Below are positions 25,585-37,149 of a DNA stretch of 64,000 nt, piece after piece. Under the pieces are notes generated by a model. That model saw nothing but the letters and a program-made list of their open reading frames with translations, was not told the DNA's origin and searched no databases. The DNA comes from Typha latifolia (Eukaryota; Streptophyta; Magnoliopsida; Poales; Typhaceae), in NCBI GenBank assembly GCA_019914945.1, contig CM034101.1, positions 13,279,188-13,343,187 of the forward strand, read 5' to 3'. Made by a program: the position numbers and the translations under genes. The number at the start of each line of letters is the position of its first letter. Within the stretch, counting starts at the first letter, position 1.

Positions 25585-26836
25585 TGACTATGTTTATATA
25601 GTTACTATTTTGGGTTTCTACAAATGAGCATTTGGGTGTTTTTGAACGCATATTTAGTATAATGTAGGGTTAAAACCATAAACAGGAGAATGTATGGTGT
25701 TATTGACAAATTCCCCCAGTATACATTGCAAGAAATTATTTCTACTTTTCACTGCTATTTAGTGAGACACAAGCAATCCATAAATATGTTTATATATTTG
25801 TGCTCCTAGTCATGCCATTTGCTTCAGTTTCTTCAATTCAATGGATTTAGCTAGTGTGACAAATATACTTTTTTACTACAAATGAAATTAAAGAGTCTAC
25901 GCTACAGTACTATAGCCCCTTAAAAATATCACATTTTTATTAAGCTAAGTATAATGATCCTCTATAAAGATATTTTAATTATCATTCATAAGAATATACT
26001 TATATATTAATATCTAATTTATTAAATATTCGATGTTGAACTAAGAAACTATAGGTAATAGATATGTATAATGGGCTGGGCCGTAGTAGGACATAGTGGG
26101 TCGGGCTATTGGTCCGAGTTGGGCTTGAGCAGATCGGCTCTATTAGCTCCTTAAACTTGACTAGACTCAAATTATTTCTATATTATACTAATATATATTA
26201 TGTATAGTTATACGAGACTAATAAATTTTGATTTAATGGTTCATAATATCTCTTATACTCTTACAATTGATTTAATCGGTTCTTCCAATTTTATTCAAGT
26301 ATTATTCAATTCAAGCTTAAATCAAGGTTGATCCAACTGGCTTGATTAAGCTTAATTTGAATTAGGCTTTAATTAAACTCCGCTTCAATTAGGATCGTTT
26401 AAACCTCGAGCTCGGATTTAGACCCCCTACTAGGAAGTTTTATTCATGCTTACACATTTACACTCTGCTCTCAGAAAATGTAATTATATCCATCGTTTTC
26501 GCCATCCTTTACGTCGCAATCCCTATGTTTGAGTAATCTCTTTTATAACAATGGAATTTAAGGGCGATTACATCGAGGTCGAGAAGCGGCCAAATGTGTC
26601 CAATGTCCATCCACAGAGAACCCCAAGAAAGTTGGCAATTGAAGTCATGGCTCTTCTCCTTGGATTTATGGCCCAGGATGCACCAAGGTGCTTGTACTAG
26701 TTTTGATGCTGACCTTATTGTCTTATTATGATGCATAGACCATAGTGAAGAGTTTGAACAATAGAAAAGAAAGAGAATGCCAAAAGTATTGACTGCAAAG
26801 AAACATGTCAAACGTCACTAAAAGAGAAGCATCCAC
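25585..26836. other. Spacer between RLP fragment and NPF copy 3
   Basis: AT-rich. Around 26060-26430 there is a stretch with 'gggctgggccg'-like and 'gagctcgg' strings that looks like a decayed short transposon, but no matched ends or target duplication were found. No clear TATA box was placed for copy 3. Confidence 0.35.
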
Positions 26837-28474
26837 ATGGCAGTGGCAGAGAAAGGTATCAGGCCTGAGGAGGAAACTACCAAGGATGGCTCTGTCGATC
26901 TCAAAGGGCATCCCTTCCTCCCATCTAAAGGAGGGAGATGGACTGCATGCTCTTTCATTGAAGGTGAGTCAATAAATCATAACAATGGAGAGAAAAGAAA
27001 GTGTTCAATCGCTTTGTAATTTATACAGCAATATTAAATCATAGATAGCTTTTGTGGAATTTTGCAGGTTATGAAATGTTTGAGAGGATGGCTTACTATG
27101 GAATTGCATCAAACCTCGTCCTATATCTGAATGACAAGCTTCACGAGGGAACAGTGTCTTCATCAAACAATGTCACCAATTGGGTTGGAACTGTATGGCT
27201 GACACCAATTCTAGGTGCATACATAGCTGATGCGTATCTCGGACGATATCGGACGTTCATTATCGCCTCTGCAATCTATCTAATAGTATCAAACTTGCCT
27301 TCGTACCAACCCTTTTATTATCATCTGCATAGTTATCAAATCTAAAAGAGTAAAGATGAACAGGGTATGAGCATGCTAAGCTTTACTGTCTCACTCTCCT
27401 CACTGAGGCCTCCTACATGTAGTCCACCGCAATCCGCCGATTGCAACAGCCACGCGACGCCATTCCAAGTAGGTATATTCTACTGCTCATTGTATATAAT
27501 TGCAGTGGGGACTGGAGGGACGAAGCCGAACATTTCGACGATGGGAGCAGACCAATTCGACGACTATGAGCCCAACGAGAGAGCTCAGAAGCTCTCCTTT
27601 TTCAACTGGTGGATGTTCAGCATCTTCTTTGGCACTCTCTTCGCCAACACCTTGATCATCTACATCCAGGACAATGTCGGTTGGGGCGTCGGTTACGGGA
27701 TTCCAACGTTTGGGCTTCTCATATCTATCTTAGTCTGCTTAGTTGGAACACCATATTATAGGCACAAGGTGCCATCAGGAAGTCCACTGACAACAATTGC
27801 AAGAGTACTAGTTGCTGCCATTAGTAAATGGAGAGTTCCTCTTCCTAATGACTTCAAGGAACTCAATGAGCTAGATGTGGAATACTATGCAAAGAATGGG
27901 AGGTTAAGAATAGACCATACCCCTTCATTAAGGTGCAATCCTATATACCACTGTGATTTCACACTTCAAATATGAAGCCTTTTATCCAGATGAGCCATTC
28001 ATCTTTAAGCTTGAAGGTTTCTCGACAAGGCTTCGGTGAAGCGTGGCGCGAATGCTCCTTGGATGCTTTGCTCGGTGACCCAGGTCGAAGAAACGAAGCA
28101 AATGATGAAGATGTTACCAGTCCTAGTCGTGACTATCATACCAAGCGTTATGATTGCACAGATCAATACCCTCTTCATCAAGCAAGGGACAACTCTGAAC
28201 AGGAGCATGGGTTCTCATTTCCAGATACCTCCTGCTAGCCTCACTGCATTTGTGACAATCTTCATGCTGATAAGTATTGTACTCTATGATCGATTCTTCG
28301 TTCCCGCTGTAAAGAAGTACACGAATAATCCGAGAGGTATCACATTGTTGCGAAGAATGGGGATTGGACTCATAATTCATGTTATCATTATAGCCACTGC
28401 ATCCATCACAGAAAGGTACAAGCTCAAGATTGTGAGAGAACATGGACTAGTGGATAAGAAGAAGACTGCACTCC

Positions 28475-29196
28475 CGTTAAAAATTGGCTCAAATTCAGTT
28501 TCAGTAAAAAATTCAGCATGTTTCAGCATTTCTGTGCCGCGCGTTCGAACGCGCCCTGAGGGCGTTTGAACGCAGGCTCAGACAGAGAGCAGTCTATGAA
28601 GCAGGCGTTCGAACGGCCCCAGCCGCGTTCGAACGCAAGCCAACCCGAGAGCAGCTGTTTCTGCAGGCGTTCGAACGGCCCCCTCCCGCGTTCGAACGCC
28701 CCTTGTTTTTGTTGGGTTTACATTGGGTGCGTTCGAACGCGCCCCGAGGGCGTTCGAACGCGACACTGAAAAAACCCCTAACTATAAATACTAAAGGGGA
28801 TTTTAGGGCTGGTTAGTTGGAAGAACATTAATGAGGGTTGAGCCACCATTGTATTGAGAGTGATTGGAGTTCTTAAACTCTTTGTAAGTGAGGGATTTGC
28901 ATAGTAAAGAATATTGCTCCGCCCGTGGACGTAGGCACATCGCCGAACCACGTAAATCTTGTCTCTCTCTCTCTCTCTCTCTTTTGTCTCCATTGTTGTC
29001 TTGCTTGGTGTTTGCATATATTAGGGTGTTAATCCGTGATTAGAAGTTGCTTAGGGCTTTTCTATCACCATTAACATCCTTATTGAAGGTTTTCAAGCTT
29101 TGCATTGTGTTTTCTTTCACTATTCCCAATTTGTGATATTTGGGGGTGAAGAAGGTCTTGCTTCCACTACCTTCACCCATTTGGTAAATTTGCACA
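28475..29196 (+). mobile_element. Solo LTR (probably Ty1/copia-like) inside NPF exon 4
   Basis: The 722-bp insert is flanked by a perfect 5-bp target duplication, 'actcc' at 28470-28474 and 29197-29201. It starts 'cgttaaaaattgg' (an ancestral TGTT with T to C) and ends 'ttgcaca'. Inside are a palindrome-rich U3, a TATA box 'tataaata' at 28783-28790, and the string 'cgtggacgtaggcacatcgccgaacc' region (28924-28950) that is typical of plant copia LTR R/U5 regions, followed by a CT microsatellite. No internal domain is present, so it is a recombined solo LTR in sense with the gene. A second member of the family is at 47427-48101. Confidence 0.88.
28540..28765. repeat. Array of eight GCGTTCGAACG palindromes in LTR U3
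   Basis: The dyad GCGTTCGAACG(C/G) occurs seven times intact, plus once as GCGTTTGAACGC (a CpG-to-TpG change). The copies come in four pairs, each pair separated by a short G/C-rich spacer such as 'gccctgagg' or 'gccccagcc'. The array ends about 20 bp before the LTR TATA box, where an enhancer or silencer would sit. Confidence 0.9.
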
Positions 29197-29600
29197 ACTC
29201 CCTCTTTCTATATTCATCCTCCTGCCGCAATTCGCATTGATGGGCGTCGCTGATACCTTCTTGGAAGTCGCAAAGTTGGAATTTTTCTATGATCAAGCAC
29301 CTGTGGGTATGAAGAACTTGGGGACTTCTTACTTCACTACTAGCTTGGGGATAGGGAACTTCTTGAGTAGTATTCTTCTGAAGACAGTGTCTGACATTAC
29401 CAAGAGAGATGGACATAAAGGGTGGATTGAGGATAACTTGAATGACTCTCATTTGGACTACTACTATGGTTTCTTTGTCATCCTCAGTGTAGTAACCTTC
29501 TCTTGTTTATTGTTGTTTCCTTCTCTTATTCCTACGACACTGGAGCCATGGAGGCTGATACTGAGACATGGGAAGACAATGAGACACTGCAAGTGATGTA

Positions 29601-30376
29601 AGAGAAGGGATAGGATTGCCTTCCTTACGCTACCTTCACATGTTTAAGACTCTGAAATTTTAGATTTTCATATCTCTTTCTGAACAGTGATACTGTTAGT
29701 TGAATTCTAAATCTAAATAGAGTTTGAAATTTAAACAGCACCCAATCTGAAAATGGCTAGGAAAGATCACTTCAGAGTCGAATTTAGATTATATCCTGAA
29801 AAGAAGTCTCTATTTTTTTTTTGTTATTAAGCTTTTAAATTACGTGTGTTTTATTTTTGACTGGATGCACATCTTTTGATAATAAAATACGCATAATTTA
29901 TATAAAAAATGCATATAAGAGTTCAACCTTATAATTTTAAAAATTAAAAAAGTGTTTTTATTGCAATGCCCCCAAAAATAATAGATTACTCTATTCAAAA
30001 GGGTTAGTTGCACGAATAAACAAAAATGATTTTGATCTTGTAAATTATTTATTTTTAGTTTTACTTTGAAGAACCAATTAAATCCAATTATATATCACAT
30101 GATTAAATATTGGATAGTTATTATGTGTAGTGAAACATATGATAGATGATCATATAAAATCAAAAATTATTTTTTTTGTACAAATGATTATATTTAAAAT
30201 ATAGGCTTATATATACCAGAATAAAGGGAGAAAAACAAGTAGGTCTATCTAAGTATACAACGAACCATTTTAGGATCAGATACAGTAATATCCAAAACCA
30301 TTATCGTATCGGATCCGGATCCATAACATGAGATGATTCTCCCACAATCCCTTACTAAAACCCTACATCATTAAAA
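29601..30376. other. Spacer between NPF copy 3 and hnRNP gene
   Basis: AT-rich intergenic DNA with poly-T and poly-A runs; no coding frame or element recognised. Confidence 0.4.
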
Positions 30377-30385
30377 TATATAAAG
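30377..30385 (+). promoter_or_regulatory. TATA box of hnRNP-like gene
   Basis: TATATAAAG lies about 140 bp upstream of the ATG at 30520 and is followed by a pyrimidine-rich leader ('cttcttctcgtattccttcc'). Confidence 0.5.
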
Positions 30386-30519
30386 AATTTATCCTACTTA
30401 CATCTCTTCTTCTCGTATTCCTTCCTCCTCTTGTTCTCTTCGTCTCCTTCGTTGGACATCTCGATTTCCATATCTGGAGGGAAGGAGCGAAGAGAGATAG
30501 CGAGAAGGGATAAAGCGAG

Positions 30520-33500
30520 ATGGACTCGGATCAGGGGAAGTTATTTATCGGGGGAATATCTTGGGAAACTACGGAGGATAAGCTCCGGGATTACTTCGGA
30601 AGCTATGGGGAGGTATTACAGGCGGTTATCATGAAGGATAAGCTCACGGCAAGGCCGAGGGGCTTCGGATTCATCGTCTTCGCGGATCCCGCCGTCCTCG
30701 ATCGGGTCCTCCAGGACCGCCACACCATCGACGACAGGATGGTGAGTGTGGTCGCGTGTGAATTTTGACCTTATTAAGTTGCTTCTTCGACTCTTTTATT
30801 TTTTTGTTTTGGGTTTTGGGTGTTCTATGATTTGGGTTCATGGGGTTTTGTTAAGACATAAGGTTTGTACAATTGTTGTTATTTTGATATTTGCAGAGAA
30901 GAATTATCCTTTTGTGATACTGTAGGAATTGTCATATCATTCTTTTCTGGCTTGATAATTGAAATCTGTTCTTTTGACAACATCTTTTTTCGGATTTAGA
31001 GGCATCGTGATTGTAGGATGCATTGATTTTTTTTTTTCTGTACCTTTCTATGGTAGCTGTTCTCATTGTGATCGTCTTTGCGATATTGATGAACACTCTT
31101 ATGGGTCTTTAGTTGTTTGATTCTTTGTTATAGGTTCTTAAACCTTTTTGTTGCTACCATTCTATTTTGACGCCGGTTTAACTTATAATCCTTGTTCTTT
31201 TGCTTATTGCTTGCTGTTGAGGATCAAAGAATTTGTTTATTTTAGTTTCAATGTTTGGTATTATTAGTATTATACAGTATGAGTGACACTGCATTCCTTT
31301 TGACTTATGAAGGTGTGAAACTAGTATTGACATTAAAGTTGTGTTGCAAAATGCCTACTTTCAGAATGACATGAAATGTTTGAGCTTACAATGGTCTTTT
31401 CTGATTCTTTAGAAAGATCTTTTCTTTAACACAGAAACTTTCTGGTTCTGAATGTTCCATCTTTTTGGCAGATATTTGCTATGAATTTTGCAAGTGAAAT
31501 GTACTAGAGAAAAAAAAATGGTAAGTATGAGTTTAACAATTGCAATAACAGAACCAGTATGAAATAGAATTAGAAAAATCCTGCCTTCATTTACTGTAAG
31601 AAGATTCAGAATCTAGATTTTAGTTGGTTAATGAGACAGATTTCATAAATAATTTTTCTCTGAGATTGTAGGTGTACTAAACTGCCTTTCAAGCTCTTTA
31701 TGAGATAGATAGAAGTGTATTGCTTGAATATAAGCTGATCATTTACATGTTATTGCTAGAAGTGTATTGCCAAACTTGGCTCATCTCATAAACCTATATT
31801 GCGTCACGTAAATTTCTGTGTAAATTTAGTAGGATATATTAGATAATTTCTATCTGAAAAAAATGTGAACAAAAGGAGACTGCAAGTTCACCAATTTTTC
31901 TTTGAGATTTTATTCATTATGCTCGTCTTTCTGAAGTGGCCAAAACAAATAGCGCAGCTGGGGTGGCACCATGACCTTTTTCTGCAGAAGAAAGATCTTA
32001 TCATTGGAATTTATCATAATAATTTTTTTTTTTGATACGCTAGATGTCAACTTGTTCTGCTTTATGAAGTACTAGGCATTATGGAGAGTGATTCAGGAAT
32101 GACAAGATAGCCTGGAAATTAATTGCTTTGTGTGATCTTGATAGATATTTCTATCTCACATGTAGAAATAGGCTCCAGTTTACCACTGATAATTTGGTGG
32201 TTTAAGATAGGGAAGTATGCTATAGTTTTTAGACCTTTTGGATGTGAAATATTGGTCACTCTTTTGTCCACTACAAGATTAACAATGGCAATAATTTGCT
32301 TTCTTAGCATTAAGGTTGTCCTTGAGTTATAAGTGAAAACAATCAAAAATTGATGGGGTTGTCCAAGGAGTGGTTGCATGAAATGGTTTGTCTGTATAGG
32401 CACCTGCATATTTTAATCAATATGGGTTATTTAATTAATCACAAAGAAAATCCATTATGTGATATTACCTTATCCAATTCTAGTTTTCTCATGAAAATTT
32501 TGTTTTTTCTTGTGCACAATCTTTGATCTTTCAACAATATAAATTTTTTTTTTTGACAAAAGGCTAAGCTTTTAACAATATGAATTATTTGATCCTTTCC
32601 ATCCATAGATTGCATTAAGTAGTATTAGAGTGAAAACCATTCATTTCTGGAAAGTTTCTGTTCATCGGTGGCCCTACAAACTAAACTCTATTTGAAAGCA
32701 CAATGTTATACTATAGGGCTTGAATTTCTCCACTATGTGTTGTGACAGACAGGTTTTGGAAGCAAGTTATATTATCTAATAGATGCAAATATACCTCCCA
32801 TTTAACTCCTGTAAAATACTAAAAGTCATGATACTATTTTACCTCCATATTGCTCATTCTGCTGGTGTAAGATTGATTTTATCTGATGCTATATTTTGTA
32901 AACTTGAGCATCCAGAGCTTTAAGGTAGGATATATCGGAATTCAGAAGACTAACTGTGGTAGTGGAAAGTACTGTAATGGTTGAAAGTCGTGTCTTAATA
33001 CAAAAAAATTATTCTAAGAAGAAGAAATTATAAAAGGAAGAAGATAATTCTATAGAGTGGAAGAAAAGATATCAATCCATTGCTTGAAATTAAACAAAGT
33101 TCATTCCATAGATCCCTAATAATAGGCACTAAACATCCTTAAACCAAGATTGTCAATATGGTTCCAAGTTTCGGCAGATCTCAATCTATAGTCAGCTAGA
33201 TATAAGCAGATCGGCCGGATCGGCCGATACCTGATATGGGCTCTCCCTCTCTCTTCTCTCACTCCACCTCTCTTTTGTCTCAATTTTTTTTTCATTTTCT
33301 TTTTTCACCGGTGCTCCATCTCTCACATTTTTCTCTAATATCTCTCTCTAGCATCTCCCTTTCTTCTACTTCCTCTCTTTCTTTTCTCCAATGTCTTTCT
33401 CCGACTATCTCTCTCTCCTTCAATTTGCTACAGTAACAAAGAGAGATAGAAAAACAAGAGAGAGAGTGAAGAGTGAGAGGGAAAGAAAACATAGAAAGAA

Positions 33501-33541
33501 GAAATAAAAAAAATTAGAGAAAACGACAATAAGAGAGAGAG

Positions 33542-33589
<48 letters not shown>

Positions 33590-36089
33590 AATAAAAATGT
33601 AAAATTTGCCTTATGGCAATAAGAGAGAGAGGTAGAGAGAAGAAGGAAAAGAGAGAGAAGGAGAAAGAGAAGGGAGAGTCAATTCGATATTTATTAAAGT
33701 TTTGAATAAATTAATGTAATTTTTAGTTTTTAGACTTCATTTGTAAATAATTATTATTTTTTATCATTTTTCTAAATTTTTAAAAAATTCTTATATTTTA
33801 AATAATATTTAAAATTTATATGATTAAAAAATAGTCTAATCTGATACGGCCGATACGTATTGTTTTTCTGAATGGCCGATCCCGATTCCGATAATGAGTT
33901 TTGAAATCTTGATTGTTGCTACCTGGAGGGACTTTCAATATCCGCACAATGATCTTAGGGCTTTGATTAAAATATTTGCCTCTCCATAAACTTCTATTTA
34001 TTAGTTACATTGGTCCAAGTCCAAGACTTAGGGGGATGAGCCCAAATTAATTCCAGCTCCAGTGGATCTAAACTTCCATTGTCCAGTGGAGCGAGACAAA
34101 AATGCTAAGTATAACTGAACTTTATATAACTTTAGCTTCATTGATTACAAGCTATGCACACCCAATGGACATGATCATATGGTTCAGTTCTTTCTCCCAG
34201 ATTGTTAAATTTTTTCCGTACTAAAAGTAATACTGCATATCTCATTTGCAACTACCCCATCTTCCTGTGTATTACACTCTTACCTTGCTATGTAAGGAAA
34301 TCTTACTTATCAGTAGCATAAATGTTTCATCTGTGGGATCTTGAACCTTTCAACTTCTGTACGATGATTTTATGGCTTTGGTTAATATTTTTGCCTCCAA
34401 ATAGGACTTCAAAACTCAAAAAGGTTGCAAAGTATACATTGAAATCTCCAACTAAAAATCAACTATTTATAAATATTGAAAGAAAATTGACTTGTAGAGT
34501 AAAATTTATTTCTACAGTTGTTATTCCTTTTCATTTTCTACATTACTATTTTCTTTAATCTATTGCATATAATTTATAAATGACTTGTTTGACTTTGGAC
34601 TACGATAACATGGTGTCTGCACTCTCCTTATCTTTCTTATGGTGCCTCTTGGTATAAGAATATTATCTTGTTTTAAATGACTTCTGCTACTTGTTCACTT
34701 GCATATTATGCATCCGTAGAGATTTCTCTTGGTAGATGTGATGCATATTGCACTTGAGTTTATGATAGACCAAACTTTACCTAAACCATTAAGATGGACT
34801 TCATTTGTACTTATAAGTTATTTTACCATCTTCCAGATGGTTATATACTTTTCAAATGGCTCAGTACATAGTAGGATGAAATTTTAGGCTTTTCTTTGCT
34901 TTACTTTCCTCTCTTCTGTTAGAGATATACCCTCATTACCTGGAGAGATGGCATGAACTTTGTCTCTTAAAATTGCTGTTCAAATTTCCAGGTGGAAGCA
35001 AAAAGGGCTCTGTCAAGAGAGGAACAACAGACTGCGAAGGCTATGAACCCCAGTGTTGGGAGAAGCTCTGGTAGTAGTGGTGGTAACTTTAGGACAAAAA
35101 AGATATTTGTAGGTGGGCTTCCACCCACTTTAACTGAAGAGGGATTCCGTCAGTACTTTGAGAACTACGGAAACGTAACTGATGTTGTTATCATGTATGA
35201 CCAAAGCACTCAGCGTCCCCGAGGATTTGGATTTATTTCTTTTGATTCGGAGGATGCAGTTGATCATGTGCTACAGAAGACCTTCCATGATATTATTGGC
35301 AAAGTTGTGGAGGTTAAGCGTGCCCTCCCGAGAGAAGCAAACCAAATGAGCGGTGGTGGATCCTACCACACTAATACTGGTTCTACTGTCAATACAAGCA
35401 ATTATGATGGTAGAGTTGATTCCAATAGGTATATGCAGGCACAGGCAGCTGGTGGTGGTTATCCAACCTATGGTACACCTGGGTATGGATATGGTACAAA
35501 CAATGGCATTGGTTATGGAGGTTATAATTTTGGGGGCTATAATGGTTCTAATCCTGGTTATGGTGGACCTGCTGGAGCTTATGGAAATCCAAATGTTCCT
35601 TCTACAGGTTATACAAGTGCTCCTCCAGGTGCAGGTAGAAGTCCTTGGAGTAATCAAGCTCCATCTGCTTATGGCTCTGGAAGCTACGGTTCAAATCCAG
35701 CTTATGGAGCATCTGCTACATGGAATTCCCCTGCTGCAGCTACTGGTCAGTCTCCCAATGCAAGCACTGGATATGGGAATCAGAATTATGAGTATGGAGG
35801 GTATGGTGGAGTAGAAGGATCGTTTGGTAGTCAGGGTGGATATGGGGCCGTTGGAGGCCGAGGCGGTAGTGCTAGCAATCCTGCTGCTGAGCAAGGAGAA
35901 CTCGGTGCTGGTTCTGGCTACATGGGTGGTGGCTATGGTGATGGGAGAGGGAATTCTGGTTATCCAGATGCATGGAGGTCTGATCCTTCTCAGGTTGGAG
36001 GTTATGGAACTAGTCAAGGAAGTGGACCTCCTGGTGGGTCAGCTAGCTATGGTGGAGGCTTCAGTGGTGCACAAACCAGGCAGACTTAG
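30520..36089 (+). CDS. RNP1: Heterogeneous nuclear ribonucleoprotein 1-like, two RRMs
   Basis: Two coding exons, 30520-30741 and 34992-36089, join in phase 0 to a 439-aa protein across a 4.25 kb GT-AG intron. RRM1 (about residues 7-80) has RNP2 'LFIGGI' and RNP1 'RGFGFIVF'; RRM2 (about 111-185) has 'IFVGGL' and 'RGFGFISF'. The rest (about 190-439) is a low-complexity Gly/Tyr/Ser/Asn-rich tail of the prion-like type common in hnRNP A/B proteins. This is the architecture of plant RNP1/UBP1-interacting proteins that bind pre-mRNA or mRNA 3' regions in nucleus and stress granules. The family call is firm; the specific target RNAs are unknown. Exon 1 ends at the RRM1 C-terminus, so the second exon alone still encodes a full RRM. 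Confidence 0.93.
33144..33912. repeat. Insertion-like segment with pyrimidine/purine foldback in hnRNP intron
   Basis: The ends are imperfectly inverted: 'ccaagattgtcaatatgg' on the left and a right end whose complement reads 'caatcaagatttcaaaactc', with 'cggccgatac' strings just inside both. The core has a CT-rich half (33240-33420) followed by a GA-rich half (33435-33680, including a GA run at about 33537-33588), so one RNA strand could fold back on itself. No target duplication was found, so element status is tentative. Confidence 0.45.
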
Positions 36090-36667
36090 TAGCAGTTGTT
36101 ATGGGGACAGAAGATGGATATTAGAAGTCGTTGCTCAAGTATTTCCTATATATTAAGCTTCTTACATATCAAGGGGGATGATATGTTGGTGACTAAAAAC
36201 AGATGCTTGGACTGGTTGGAATGCTCGAATCTCTTGGTAGTTTAATAGTAGATTATCTTCCCTTATAATAAGTAGCTATTATGAGGAGCATCCCTACATC
36301 CAGTAACTCCTTGTGCGTTCTTAAGTTTTAAATGATGAAATTTTTGTCTGTAGATTTAAATTTGTTATGATTTGGAGATGCTAATTGTCTTGCTTTTTCT
36401 CTAGTTTAAAAGCTAGAGCAGCGCATTCTAAACATTTCTCTTGTTTGTATTTGATATTTGAGGTGAAAGTTTGAGGAAGTTTACCATCTCATCAATATTT
36501 TATGTCAGATTAAAAGATAGTTTAGAACCTAAACGTCAAAGTCATAATAGGGCACTTGCTCGCTGGCATGGACTAAAAGTTGCCTAAAGATAGACGTCGA
36601 GGTAATCAAGACTGAAAGTTATCTAAACCCAGATAATCAAGACCAAAAGTTGTCTAAACATACAAGT
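36090..36667 (+). other. 3' UTR and downstream flank of hnRNP gene, partly duplicated elsewhere
   Basis: Sequence 36214-36460 recurs in direct orientation at 41734-41979 with scattered substitutions (shared landmarks 'aatgctcgaatct', 'gtagctattatgaggagcat', 'tttgttatgatttggagatg'). Similarity stops abruptly at both ends. Confidence 0.85.
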
Positions 36668-37083
36668 ATGGCTGTCAATCTAGCTTGTAGTTCCAGTTCG
36701 TGATAATTTTAGCTCCTTAAAATATTTAAAATTTTGTTCGAAATTGATTTACTCATTTACTAAATGACTGCACACAAGCCAAAATGTAAGCTCGAAATAT
36801 AAACTAGCCGAACACGAATAAGGCATTAGCTTACTTATATTTGGTTCGAAATTTTATTTAGTTCTCAATTAGCTATTGTTTTTTAATTTCTCCATAATAT
36901 CACAATGTTATAATTTTTGAATTCTAAAGCATCTAACTTGTTTTGATTATTTGTTAAGTGAATAGACTTAATAGAATTCTAAATGAGCTAGATTTAAGCC
37001 GTTAAGCTAAATGAGCCGAACACGAGTTTGGCTCGAATTGGGGCAAAGCCCAAGTAGCTCGTGGTCAATTCATTGCCACCCTT
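36668..37083. mobile_element. Small non-autonomous Mutator-like element (MITE) with 10-bp target duplication
   Basis: 'acatacaagt' flanks the element perfectly at 36658-36667 and 37084-37093. The left end 'atggctgtcaat' and the complement of the right end 'aagggtggcaat' match at 9 of 12 positions. The 416-bp interior is AT-rich with 'gaacacga' and 'gctcgaa' repeats and has no coding capacity. The terminal 'gccaccctt' resembles that of the larger element at 4011-6713. Confidence 0.75.
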
Positions 37084-37149
37084 ACATACAAGTTACAATA
37101 ATGTTATAATAAAAAATTATTCGTATCAAACACTTACGAATAAAACGAA

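Larger units (their letters stand above)
26837..29600 (+). pseudogene. NPF5.2/PTR3-like transporter, copy 3, disrupted by solo LTR
   Basis: Exons 26837-26963, 27068-27285, 27364-27932 and 28017 onward join in the same phases as copies 1 and 2, with shorter introns. Family motifs are present: 'GYEMFERMAYYGIASNLVLY' (ExxER at E45-R49), 'GTGGTKPNISTMGADQFDD' and 'IAQINTLFIKQGTTLNR'. Exon 4 is interrupted after 'KKTALP' by a solo LTR at 28475-29196, and the exon continues at 29202 with 'FILLPQFALMGVADTFLEVA'. Across the insertion the gene sequence is continuous once one target duplicate is discounted. The frame then slips near 29510-29530, so the natural acidic tail ending in TAA at 29600 is read out of frame and the downstream frame stops at 29596. 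Reading into the LTR gives a stop at 28569, removing the last several helices. Confidence 0.88.

Noticed and set aside
33530..33592. GA repeat considered as a possible CRISPR-like or satellite array
   Set aside because: It is a simple dinucleotide microsatellite without spacers, and the genome is a plant's.
35271..36156. Frames rich in Ile/Thr/Met opposite or out of phase with the hnRNP tail
   Set aside because: They are out-of-frame readings of Gly/Tyr/Ser repeats.
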